From the NCBI GenBank assembly GCA_002292925.1, contig DBCF01000227.1, positions 1 through 13,045 of the forward strand: DNA of 13,045 nt. The letters are read 5' to 3'. Source of the DNA: Roseiflexaceae bacterium UBA965 (GTDB lineage: Bacteria > Chloroflexota > Chloroflexia > Chloroflexales > Roseiflexaceae). How positions within the stretch are numbered: the first letter of the stretch is position 1; each line of letters begins with the position of its first letter. Shown here in pieces: positions 1-7,104 of this stretch. The notes beneath the pieces are model-generated. The model ran no database searches. It was not told the origin of the DNA and worked only from the letters and a program-made list of their open reading frames with translations. The position numbers and the translations under genes are program-made.

Positions 1-959
1 TCATCACCGATATCTTGGAGCGGCGGACGCTCTTGGCTACAGATATCTTTGGCATAGCGACAACGGGGGTGGAAGTAACAGCCACTGGGCGGATTAGCCG
101 GGCTGGGGACTTCACCCTGCAAGCGAATCGGCCGCGTACGCATGCGCGGATCTGCTTTGGGGATGGCGTTGAGCAACGCTTCGGTATAGGGGTGCTTGGG
201 GGTAAAGTAGAGTTTGTCGGTTTTGGCCATCTCGACGATATAGCCGACATACATCACTGCTACCCGATCCGAGATATGCTCGATTACGCTCAAATCGTGT
301 CCTACAAACAAATACGCTAAACCGTATTTGGCTTGGAGTTCACCGAGCAGATTCAAGACTTGGGCTTGAATCGACACGTCGAGCGCTGATACCGGCTCGT
401 CACACACAATCAACTTGGGGTTGAGTGCCAGGGCCCGGGCAATCCCGATGCGTTGGCGTTGCCCACCACTAAATGCGTGGGGGTAGCGTGACATGTTTTC
501 GGGGCGGATACCTACTTCACGGAGCAACTCTGCCACACGATCACTCAGCTCGCTCCCTGAGGCACGGTGCTGAATCTCGAGTGGTTCACCCACAATTTGA
601 CCAACAGTCAAACGCGGATTGAGCGATGTAAACGGGTCTTGGAAGATGATTTGCATGTTGGGGCGCAACTTGAGCATCGTGGCACGGTCAAGTTTGGCGA
701 CATCGACTTTACCAAGGGTTGGATCATTAAAAATAATCTCGCCCGCAGTTGGTTCGTGTAGCCGCAGTAATGCCCGCCCTGCGGTGCTTTTGCCACACCC
801 TGATTCACCCACCAAGCCCAGCGTTTCGCCTTTCTTGATGTGAAAATCAATCCCGTCGACAGCCTTCACCGTGCCGGTAACACGGCGTAAAAAACCCGAG
901 CGAATAGGAAAGTGCTTTTTGAGGCCACGTACCTCTAGCAACATATCATCGGTCGTCAT
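1..959 (-). CDS. oppF: Oligopeptide ABC transporter ATP-binding protein OppF (3' end cut by window edge)
   Basis: This is the second ATPase of the peptide importer; it hydrolyses ATP on the cytoplasmic face, paired with OppD. The reading frame is open from the ATG at 959 to the left edge, giving 319 complete codons. Visible motifs are Walker A GESGCGKST (51-59), Q-loop FQDP (106-109), signature FSGGQRQR (163-170), Walker B LIVCDEP (183-189) and switch histidine in GHD (H221). The oligo_HPY tail follows, with HPYTEALL and C294, C300 and C307, three of the cysteines common in this tail. The end of that tail lies outside the window. The start sits 7 bp after the oppD stop. GAGG overlapping that stop serves as a weak ribosome site, so translation is probably coupled to oppD. 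Family assignment is firm. Whether the substrate is oligopeptide, dipeptide or another solute cannot be told from sequence alone. Confidence 0.95.
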   Translation of the reverse strand, partial: MTTDDMLLEVRGLKKHFPIRSGFLRRVTGTVKAVDGIDFHIKKGETLGLVGESGCGKSTAGRALLRLHEPTAGEIIFNDPTLGKVDVAKLDRATMLKLRPNMQIIFQDPFTSLNPRLTVGQIVGEPLEIQHRASGSELSDRVAELLREVGIRPENMSRYPHAFSGGQRQRIGIARALALNPKLIVCDEPVSALDVSIQAQVLNLLGELQAKYGLAYLFVGHDLSVIEHISDRVAVMYVGYIVEMAKTDKLYFTPKHPYTEALLNAIPKADPRMRTRPIRLQGEVPSPANPPSGCYFHPRCRYAKDICSQERPPLQDIGD

Positions 960-966
960 GGGCGCC

Positions 967-1998
967 TCACGAGTATAGGTGGCAGCGCACGGTGTGACCC
1001 TTGGCTGCATCGACGATGGTTTCTTCGGGAAGGATGGTATCGCACACACCCTTGATTGCCACGGGGCAACGCGGATGGAAGGGACAACCAGTCACCCGTG
1101 AATAGGGGTCAGGCACGCTTCCTTCGATTGAGGCAAGAATCCCTTTGGTACGACCCAATCGGGGAATCGATTGCAACAATGCAATGGTATAGGGGTGGCG
1201 CGGTTCATAAAATATATCATCGACGGTAGCCCGTTCGACGACCCGCCCCAAGTACATCACGGCAACTTCGTCACACATCTGGGCAACCACACCCATGTTA
1301 TGGGTGATGAACATGATGGACGTACCGATTTCGCTCTGGAGTTCGCGCATCAAATCCAAAATATTGGCTTCGGTGGTGACATCAAGTGCAGTGGTCGGCT
1401 CATCAGCAATCAGCAACGTGGGAGTACACGACAACGCCATGGCAATCATGGCCCGCTGGCGCATCCCACCCGATAATTCATGCGGGAATGAGTCCGCAAT
1501 GCGATCAGGGTTGGGCATGCCTACCTTGGTCAATACTTCGATGGCACGCTTGCGTGATTCGACTTTGTCTTCGGTCTGATGCAAGCGAATTGCTTCTTCG
1601 ATTTGATCACTAATCGTGTAACACGGATTTAGCGATGACATCGGCTCTTGGAAGATCATCGAGATGTTGTTGCCACGAATCTTGCGCATTTCAGGGCTAT
1701 TGCGCTCATAATCGAGGATGTTTATGGGGTTGCCACCGGCAGATTCATTGAAGAGGATTTTGCCACCTTCGGTTTTGCCGACGCTCGCTACCAATTGCAT
1801 AATCGACATACCGGTGATGCTTTTGCCACAGCCCGACTCACCGACAATCCCCAACACTTTGCCCCGTGGGATGTTAAAGCTCACGCCGTTCAGTGCCCGT
1901 ACGACACCGAGTTGCGTATAAAAATTGACTTGGAGATCTTCTACACGTACCACATCATCGGTGGCGGTCGTGGTTGGCGTGGTTGGTTGACTCGTCAT
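967..1998 (-). CDS. oppD: Oligopeptide ABC transporter ATP-binding protein OppD
   Basis: First ATPase of the peptide importer, 343 residues. Motifs are Walker A GESGCGKS (53-60), Q-loop FQEP with Q117, signature LSGGMRQR (175-182; the M is typical of OppD/DppD), Walker B LLIADEP (195-201) and switch H233 (ITHN). The C-terminal oligo_HPY region runs from HPYTIALL at 268. C305, C311, C319 and C339 at the tail match the spacing of the cysteines that hold an iron-sulfur cluster in some OppD/DppD proteins; cluster binding here is inferred. The frame is open further upstream to 2046. I chose ATG 1998 because a strong TAGGAGG lies 6 nt before it, while the longer start would run deep into oppC. The ribosome site overlaps the oppC stop, so the two genes are translationally coupled. 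Confidence 0.96.
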   Translation of the reverse strand: MTSQPTTPTTTATDDVVRVEDLQVNFYTQLGVVRALNGVSFNIPRGKVLGIVGESGCGKSITGMSIMQLVASVGKTEGGKILFNESAGGNPINILDYERNSPEMRKIRGNNISMIFQEPMSSLNPCYTISDQIEEAIRLHQTEDKVESRKRAIEVLTKVGMPNPDRIADSFPHELSGGMRQRAMIAMALSCTPTLLIADEPTTALDVTTEANILDLMRELQSEIGTSIMFITHNMGVVAQMCDEVAVMYLGRVVERATVDDIFYEPRHPYTIALLQSIPRLGRTKGILASIEGSVPDPYSRVTGCPFHPRCPVAIKGVCDTILPEETIVDAAKGHTVRCHLYS

Positions 1999-2004
1999 GT
2001 GCGA

Positions 2005-2011
2005 CCTCCTA
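2005..2011 (-). promoter_or_regulatory. oppD ribosome binding site
   Basis: TAGGAGG on the minus strand lies 6 nt upstream of ATG 1998. Its TAG is also the stop codon of oppC. This site fixes the oppD start over the longer open frame and points to translational coupling. Confidence 0.85.
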
Positions 2012-3121
2012 GGCGTAAGGATCAACGGCATCGCGGATACCGTCACCCAATAGATAGAAGCTAAGTACCGTAATAATCAGCACCAAGACGGGTAACAACA
2101 TCCATGGATACGTCGTAATAGCTTCAATCGTCTGCGCATCACGCACCATCACCCCCCACGATACCGCTGGTGGCAAAATACCCAATCCGAGGAAGCTCAA
2201 GGCTGTTTCGGAGCCAATTGCTGCTGGGATCGCCAAGGTGCCCACCACAATAATATGACTAAGCGAGTTGGGGATAAGGTGGCGCGTAATAATATGCCAA
2301 TGTGACCCACCAGCAGCCACCGACGCCGCAGTATAGTCGGCATTGCGGTACGACATGACCTTACCACGTACTTCACGAGCCAATCCGGTCCAGCCAATCA
2401 CCGCAATAATCATGGTAATCATAAAAAAGCGTATTTCAACGGGAGCGTTTTGGGGCAAGGCCGCCGCCAAACTCAAAAACAACGGAATGTCGGGGAACGA
2501 ACGGAGCAACTCGATGACCCGTTGAATCATATTGTCAATAGAACCACCAAAATACCCCGATGCCGTACCAACAATTGAGCCGATAATCACCGAAATCACC
2601 ACACCCACAAACCCCAAGGTCAATGAGATTTGACTCCCCTTGAGTAAGCGCGACAAGACGTCTTTGCCGTCTTTATCTGCGCCCAGCAGATTGACTTGGT
2701 AGCCCTCTTCCACTCCATAAAAATGGAGTTTACTCGGAAAAATCCCGAGGAAGCGGTATTCATACCCTTGCACAAAAAACTGAATTGGCAACGGGCGATC
2801 GGTATCTACCACATACAACCACTGCAAGCGCTCGGTATCCAAGGTTTGCTTCAAGGCAAAGGTCGACAGCTTGCCATCGACGATTGCAATCTGCGATGGC
2901 GGACCCCAGGCATAATTTGAATCGAGTCGATTATGCTCATAAGGAGCAAGAAAGTCTGAAAACAACATGATGACATACATCACGATCAAGACATACATCC
3001 CACCGACCGACAGCTTGCTTTTGCGAAAGCGACGTACCATCAGTTGCCACTGAGGGATCTGACCGACGTCTTCTACATGCGTCGCCGTAGTGTGCGGGAG
3101 TTGAGTAGCATCGACAGCCAT
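2009..3121 (-). CDS. oppC: Oligopeptide ABC transporter permease OppC
   Basis: Inner-membrane channel subunit, 370 residues. An N-terminal cytoplasmic stretch with RRFRKSKLSVGG (30-41) leads into the first membrane segment (about 41-59). An exported segment of about 85 residues follows (60-145), then the family motif LLGADKDGKDVLSRLLKGSQ (145-164). The remaining membrane segments are roughly 168-192, 205-222, 232-250, 288-308 and 340-358. The EAA loop that docks with the ATPases is at about 262-285 (DYTAASVAAGG then HLIPN). The protein is clearly longer than the ~300 residues of enterobacterial OppC; the excess is the exported segment between the first membrane segment and the LLGAD motif. 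The start at 3121 follows GAAAGGG by a short spacer, and the oppB stop is 17 bp upstream. Family and place in the operon are secure. The role of the long exported segment is unknown; contact with the equally large OppA is one possibility. Confidence 0.95.
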   Translation of the reverse strand: MAVDATQLPHTTATHVEDVGQIPQWQLMVRRFRKSKLSVGGMYVLIVMYVIMLFSDFLAPYEHNRLDSNYAWGPPSQIAIVDGKLSTFALKQTLDTERLQWLYVVDTDRPLPIQFFVQGYEYRFLGIFPSKLHFYGVEEGYQVNLLGADKDGKDVLSRLLKGSQISLTLGFVGVVISVIIGSIVGTASGYFGGSIDNMIQRVIELLRSFPDIPLFLSLAAALPQNAPVEIRFFMITMIIAVIGWTGLAREVRGKVMSYRNADYTAASVAAGGSHWHIITRHLIPNSLSHIIVVGTLAIPAAIGSETALSFLGLGILPPAVSWGVMVRDAQTIEAITTYPWMLLPVLVLIITVLSFYLLGDGIRDAVDPYA

Positions 3122-3138
3122 TACGGTACCCTTTCTCT

Positions 3139-4122
3139 CTACTCCAAGCGGACGCGCGGATCAACCCACGCCAACAACAAGTCTGCTAGCAGATTACCGA
3201 TGAGCAACAACCCCGACAACATCACCAGAATCGTCCCTGCCAGGTACATGTCTTCGGCACGCAACGCATCAAGATACATTGGGCCAATAGTCGGCAAACT
3301 CAACACTTGTGCAACAAGTGTTTCACCAACAATTAGGGCAGGTAACAACGTGCCCAATGACATGACCAGCGGATGTATGGCATTCCGAACCGCATGCTTC
3401 CAAATAACGACAGCTTCGTCGAGCCCTTTGGCGCGCGCAGTCTGGATATACTGCATGTTCAGAACGTCGAGCAGATTGGCACGCATCACCCGGGTTAGCC
3501 CTGCAGTCGCACCAAACGCCAATACGACGACGGCAATCCAGATGTGATTGACCATATCAATGAACTTCGCCACACTCATCGGCTGGTCCATGAATTCACT
3601 CGAGTTAATTCCACCGACCTGTTGATTGAAATAGCGCGTGGCAAAAATCAACAAAATCAGCGCTAACAAAAATCCCGGCACCGCTAACCCAATAAATTGG
3701 ATCAATGTCACAACGTAATCAGGTATCGTGTAGCGATGCGTCGCCGAATATACCCCGATGGGAATCGATATTAACCAGGTAAACAACAACGCAAACAACG
3801 ACAATCCCAGCGAAACACTTAGACGGCCCCAAATACGTTCACCCACTGATTGATCTGTCATATACGACGTGCCAAAATCGCCACGTGAAGAGCGTTCGAC
3901 CCACTTCCAATACTTCACCAAAAACGGGTCATTGATGCCGTAGCGAAGCTCTAGTGCTTTGATTTGGTCACGAGATACATCACCACCTAATGAGCGTAGC
4001 CGTTGTAACTCCACATCAAGGAATGACCCTGGTGGTAATTGAATGATGAAAAATCCAATAAATGAAATAGCGACGAGCAGCACAATCATGTTGATGAGCC
4101 GCCGCGCGATATAGTTCAGCAT
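3139..4122 (-). CDS. oppB: Oligopeptide ABC transporter permease OppB
   Basis: Second channel subunit, 327 residues, close to the usual OppB length. It begins MLNYIARRLINM, typical of OppB/DppB, with six predicted membrane segments at about 9-28, 100-124, 136-161, 192-210, 251-271 and 293-318. The conserved DFGTSY (82-87) and the EAA loop (YIQTARAKGL, 225-234, followed by HAVRNA) are present. The frame is open upstream to 4233, but that 37-residue extension has no family counterpart and would run through the hairpin at 4196-4222. ATG 4122 has GGGAG (4129-4133) 6 nt before it and was therefore chosen. It forms the translocation pore with OppC. Expression relative to oppA is probably reduced by the hairpin just upstream. 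Confidence 0.95.
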   Translation of the reverse strand: MLNYIARRLINMIVLLVAISFIGFFIIQLPPGSFLDVELQRLRSLGGDVSRDQIKALELRYGINDPFLVKYWKWVERSSRGDFGTSYMTDQSVGERIWGRLSVSLGLSLFALLFTWLISIPIGVYSATHRYTIPDYVVTLIQFIGLAVPGFLLALILLIFATRYFNQQVGGINSSEFMDQPMSVAKFIDMVNHIWIAVVVLAFGATAGLTRVMRANLLDVLNMQYIQTARAKGLDEAVVIWKHAVRNAIHPLVMSLGTLLPALIVGETLVAQVLSLPTIGPMYLDALRAEDMYLAGTILVMLSGLLLIGNLLADLLLAWVDPRVRLE

Positions 4123-4195
4123 GCGTCGCTCCCACTTTGGGTTACAGGCCACTATGCCCTTGTGAAAATGAAGAGAGGGGAGTAATTGAGAAGAA

Positions 4196-4222
4196 GCGTA
4201 CGGGTGATAAACACCCGTACGC
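4196..4222 (-). terminator. Intercistronic hairpin between oppA and oppB
   Basis: Perfect 11-bp inverted repeat: arms 4196-4206 (gcgtacgggtg) and 4212-4222, with a 5-nt loop. It lies 26 nt after the oppA stop in the direction of transcription. The following minus-strand bases (TTCTTCTCAATTACT) are T-rich but not an unbroken T-run. Such hairpins commonly act as partial terminators or as 3'-end stabilisers of the binding-protein message. Either role would favour OppA over the rest of the operon. Confidence 0.75.
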
Positions 4223-4247
4223 TGGTGTGGCAACGTACCACAGGGAA

Positions 4248-6413
4248 TTAGGAGTGCTTGGAGGCATCATCCCAGAACCAGGTCTCGGGATCGTAGGTGG
4301 CTGGTGCCGGAATAATCCAGGGGTTCACAAAACCGCCCAAACCTTCCTTGGCCAAATCGTCACGAGTTGGGACGTTCTTGAGCTCGGTGTGAGCCAAGAT
4401 AATGCGGGGCTGATTGGTGATCGTACCCGAGAAGAACGGACCGCTCTCCACGTGGATCTTCATCATATCCCACACCATTTGGTGGCGCTTCATGACATCT
4501 GGCTCGACCTTGGTCTTGTCATAGATGTCATAAATCTTGCCGATAACCGGATCGAAGTCTTTGTCGGTGGGTTGCAAGCGGGCTGGCTTGCGGGCCCATG
4601 GATCGAGATCCCCTTCTTCGGTTTCGGTGGCAGTACCGCGTACATCGTAGCCCTTACCGTGGACAGGAGCCCAGCGGTCGCCTTCGATTGGCACAACCCA
4701 TTGTGGGTAGACGAGGTGGTTGGGGCCGTCGCCGACTTCCCAAGCCGTCTTCATCATGATTTCGCCGGCGCGCCACTTGTCGTCGTATTCCTTGTTTGGA
4801 ATCGGAGTGAGCACACAGTCGATACCAATTGCTTGCCAATTCTTGACCAAGCGCTCGTTCTTCTGCAAACTTTCGCCGTTGGGGCTCTCGTCGGCCGGGT
4901 AGGTCACGAGAATTTGCATTGGGCTGCCGTCGGGCAAGGTGCGCTTGCCGTCTGCGCCTTTTTTGTAACCAGCGTCGTCGAGAATCTTTTCGGCAGTCGC
5001 AACATCATACTTGAGGTAGCTGTCGCGCCACTCAGCGTAGCGTGTTTTGGCTTCGTCGTTGAAGTTGTACTCAATCGCCTTGGGGCTCATGGTACCGTTC
5101 GACAACTCACCAAGACCGAAGTAAACGGCCTTTTGCACGTCAGCACGATCGTAGGCGTGTGACAATGCTTGACGGAACTTCGGATCACGGAATGCCGCAC
5201 GGAGTTTGGCATCCTTGTAGTCGAAGTTGAAGAAGTACATTGAACCGGTACCCGAACCCGAGTCCCAGAACATGGTGTTCAAGTTGCTCTTGGCAACGCC
5301 GTCTTTGAAGTCCTTGATGTCGCCAAGGGTTTGGGTGTGGAAGTGAGCGTGATCGACTTGACCGTTGAGGTAAGCCAACTTCTCTGATTCCTTGTCCTTC
5401 ACATAGGCGATTTCGACGGTGTCGATGTAGGGCAATTGCTGACCTTCGGCATCAACACACCAGTAGTACGGGTTGCGCTGCCATACGGTGCGTACGCCGT
5501 CTTCGTAGGTGGTCAAGTACCAACCCGACATGCGGGGCAAGTCTGGGTTCTTGAAGTCAACCATCTTGGAGTGCATTTCCCAGTCTTTGTTGGTTTCTGG
5601 GGTCAACACTGGATTGAATTGCTTCATGTAATGCGCAGGAGCGTGCCAGCGGGGTCCGATACCGGCATTGACCCACATCGCGATGCGGTCAGCAGTCAAC
5701 GGAGCTGGGGCATCAAAGACCATTTCCATGGTGAAGTCATCAACTTTGTTGATGGTAACCAAGGTGCCTTTGCCTGAGCGGGCTTCGTCGGGGGGACCTT
5801 CGACCGGCTTGAGACCAGCGGGGAAGGTGGCTTCTTTACCGTTACCACCGACCATGCTCTCCCACCAGTACATAATGTCGCCCACGGTCCAAGGTTGACC
5901 ATCTGACCACTTCAAGCCCTCGCGGAACTTGAACGTCCACTTGGTGGCGTCAGGTGATGATTCCCAGCTCTCGGCCAATCCGGGTCCGATTGCTAAGCCG
6001 TCTTTCAAGTAACGTAGGATCGAATGACCATACATTGACTCGTGTTGAAAGCCAGCAATACCCCACGTGTTGGCGTAGGTCTTGCGGAGCTTACCGCCGT
6101 ATTTACCGACGGTCAACCAGACGTGAGGTGGGGTGTAGGGGGCTTTGGGCAAACGCTCGTCCACATTGGGGAGCTTGCCGTCTGCGACGTCCTGGTCCAA
6201 TGATGGCGACTGTTTGAATGTCGTCTGGACAACCGGAACGGCAGTTGCGACGGGGGGGGTGGTGGGCTGAAGCTTGACTTCTTCGGCCTTGGTGGGCTCG
6301 GCAGCAGTGTTGTCTGCAGTACCCGTATTGCCGCCACAGGCGACAATTGCGGCACTCGCAGCACCCATTGCTGACAGTCGCAAGAAATTGCGACGATGCA
6401 GCTTTGCACTCAT
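4248..6413 (-). CDS. oppA: Extracellular peptide-binding lipoprotein OppA (solute-binding family 5)
   Basis: Captures peptide outside the membrane and delivers it to OppBC. It has 721 residues, much longer than E. coli OppA (about 540). The N-terminus has twin arginines (HRRNFLRL, 6-13), a hydrophobic stretch and a lipobox-like IVAC ending at C26. This suggests Tat export and lipid anchoring. A linker rich in Thr, Pro and Ala follows (about 27-75). The rest matches the SBP_bac_5 fold, including GLAESWESSPDATKWTFKFR and the LRAAFRDPKFRQALSHAYDR element typical of the family. ATG 6413 is preceded by AAGGAGG (6421-6427) with a 7-nt spacer. The 11-residue upstream extension lacks such a site and would spoil the signal peptide. 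It is first in the operon, with its own near-consensus promoter. Ligand specificity cannot be read; peptide is the default, though some members carry sugars or other solutes. Confidence 0.94.
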   Translation of the reverse strand: MSAKLHRRNFLRLSAMGAASAAIVACGGNTGTADNTAAEPTKAEEVKLQPTTPPVATAVPVVQTTFKQSPSLDQDVADGKLPNVDERLPKAPYTPPHVWLTVGKYGGKLRKTYANTWGIAGFQHESMYGHSILRYLKDGLAIGPGLAESWESSPDATKWTFKFREGLKWSDGQPWTVGDIMYWWESMVGGNGKEATFPAGLKPVEGPPDEARSGKGTLVTINKVDDFTMEMVFDAPAPLTADRIAMWVNAGIGPRWHAPAHYMKQFNPVLTPETNKDWEMHSKMVDFKNPDLPRMSGWYLTTYEDGVRTVWQRNPYYWCVDAEGQQLPYIDTVEIAYVKDKESEKLAYLNGQVDHAHFHTQTLGDIKDFKDGVAKSNLNTMFWDSGSGTGSMYFFNFDYKDAKLRAAFRDPKFRQALSHAYDRADVQKAVYFGLGELSNGTMSPKAIEYNFNDEAKTRYAEWRDSYLKYDVATAEKILDDAGYKKGADGKRTLPDGSPMQILVTYPADESPNGESLQKNERLVKNWQAIGIDCVLTPIPNKEYDDKWRAGEIMMKTAWEVGDGPNHLVYPQWVVPIEGDRWAPVHGKGYDVRGTATETEEGDLDPWARKPARLQPTDKDFDPVIGKIYDIYDKTKVEPDVMKRHQMVWDMMKIHVESGPFFSGTITNQPRIILAHTELKNVPTRDDLAKEGLGGFVNPWIIPAPATYDPETWFWDDASKHS

Positions 6414-6714
6414 GGATTTTCCTCCTTGACATGAGAGTCGCAACATTGCGTAACTTACTCATGTGCGCGAAATTTGTAGTACTCCGCTCGAAACCGTCTG
6501 CCATCTGTGGAAGATGAACATCCAAGTAATGAACCTGAACTACGGCTTCAATTGGATTGTATTACGCTACTCTGTGTTTGTCAAACAGTAATTTTTGATT
6601 TTATTGTTTCGGTTTTTTTGTGATTATTACGCCAAAAAACACATCTAATGAGTTAGTGTAAACACACCAAACACTCGTGATTATTACCTCACCACAATTA
6701 CATTTCATCAAATT
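6414..6714. other. Intergenic region upstream of oppA with repeated 11-mer
   Basis: This 301-bp stretch contains no gene that I can support. From the oppA side it holds the ribosome site (6421-6427) and a leader with a possible small stem (6430-6435 CATGAG pairing with 6458-6463 CTCATG). The promoter at 6556-6584 follows, then an AT-rich upstream part. The AT-rich part carries two copies of GTGATTATTAC, at 6620-6630 and 6677-6687. Between them is an imperfect GTGTAAACAC element near 6657. The repeats lie upstream of the -35 box, where an activator could bind; that role is inferred. Confidence 0.5.
6556..6584 (-). promoter_or_regulatory. Sigma70-type promoter of the opp operon
   Basis: On the minus strand TTGACA (6579-6584) is followed by a 17-bp spacer and TACAAT (6556-6561). 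That is a perfect -35 box, ideal spacing and a one-mismatch -10 box. The predicted transcription start is near 6549, leaving a leader of about 135 nt before oppA. Confidence 0.8.
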
Positions 6715-7098
6715 TTAATGAAATTTTTTGATCGTTTGAGTAATAAACTGAACAATCTGTAGTGGCCATGATACGCCATCTACTAAGTCCAAAAGCGTTC
6801 TTCTTCCCATATCATTTATGTTCATTTGATAAGTACAATTTTGCGTCAAATGCTGACATTCGAGGCGCCCCCAGACAATCCGCCCACTCGTCAGGGTCAC
6901 ACGCAGATTGGCACCATACGAAATCGTATTGACCGTATCAGGCCAGGCATGCACTAATTCAACATGACGAACGGCAATCCCTTGGTGCCGCAAATCAGCC
7001 CCGATGGCATCACCAAACGAATTGTAGCGGGGTGGCTGGAGCCACAATACCACCCCTACAATCGCAATACACGTCATCAGCCAGTACTGTTTTTTCAT
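6715..7098 (-). CDS. Small membrane-anchored protein of unknown function
   Basis: I do not recognise this 127-residue protein. Residues 1-6 are charged (MKKQYW) and residues 7-20 form one hydrophobic segment, an uncleaved anchor or signal peptide. The remainder should lie outside the cytoplasm. It looks like a small beta-rich domain with GANLRVTLTSGRIVWGRLEC, and it has two cysteines, C81 and C88, that could form a disulfide. It starts 6 nt after the stop of the redoxin-like gene, so the two are almost surely co-transcribed. ATG 7098 was chosen; an in-frame GTG at 7104 would add two residues and is nearly as likely. GGTAGGTG just upstream is a weak ribosome site. No terminator is evident after it, so some read-through toward oppA is possible. 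It is a plausible real gene because of the tight spacing and the membrane anchor. Confidence 0.65.
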   Translation of the reverse strand: MKKQYWLMTCIAIVGVVLWLQPPRYNSFGDAIGADLRHQGIAVRHVELVHAWPDTVNTISYGANLRVTLTSGRIVWGRLECQHLTQNCTYQMNINDMGRRTLLDLVDGVSWPLQIVQFITQTIKKFH

Positions 7099-7104
7099 CA
7101 ACAC

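Noticed and set aside
1999..2046. Longer N-terminus of OppD
   Set aside because: It would overlap the end of oppC by 38 bp, while the ATG at 1998 has a strong TAGGAGG in front.
4123..4233. Longer N-terminus of OppB
   Set aside because: The extension has no family counterpart, runs through the intercistronic hairpin, and the ATG at 4122 has a proper ribosome site.
4137..5162. 341-codon open frame on the plus strand opposite oppA
   Set aside because: It is antisense to a clear solute-binding protein, has no recognisable domain or ribosome site, and arises from codon bias of the real gene.
6702..6724. AT-only stem-loop (ATTTCAT/ATGAAAT) at the end of the small membrane protein gene as a terminator
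   Set aside because: It has no G-C pairs apart from one, overlaps the stop codon, and no T-run follows it on the minus strand.
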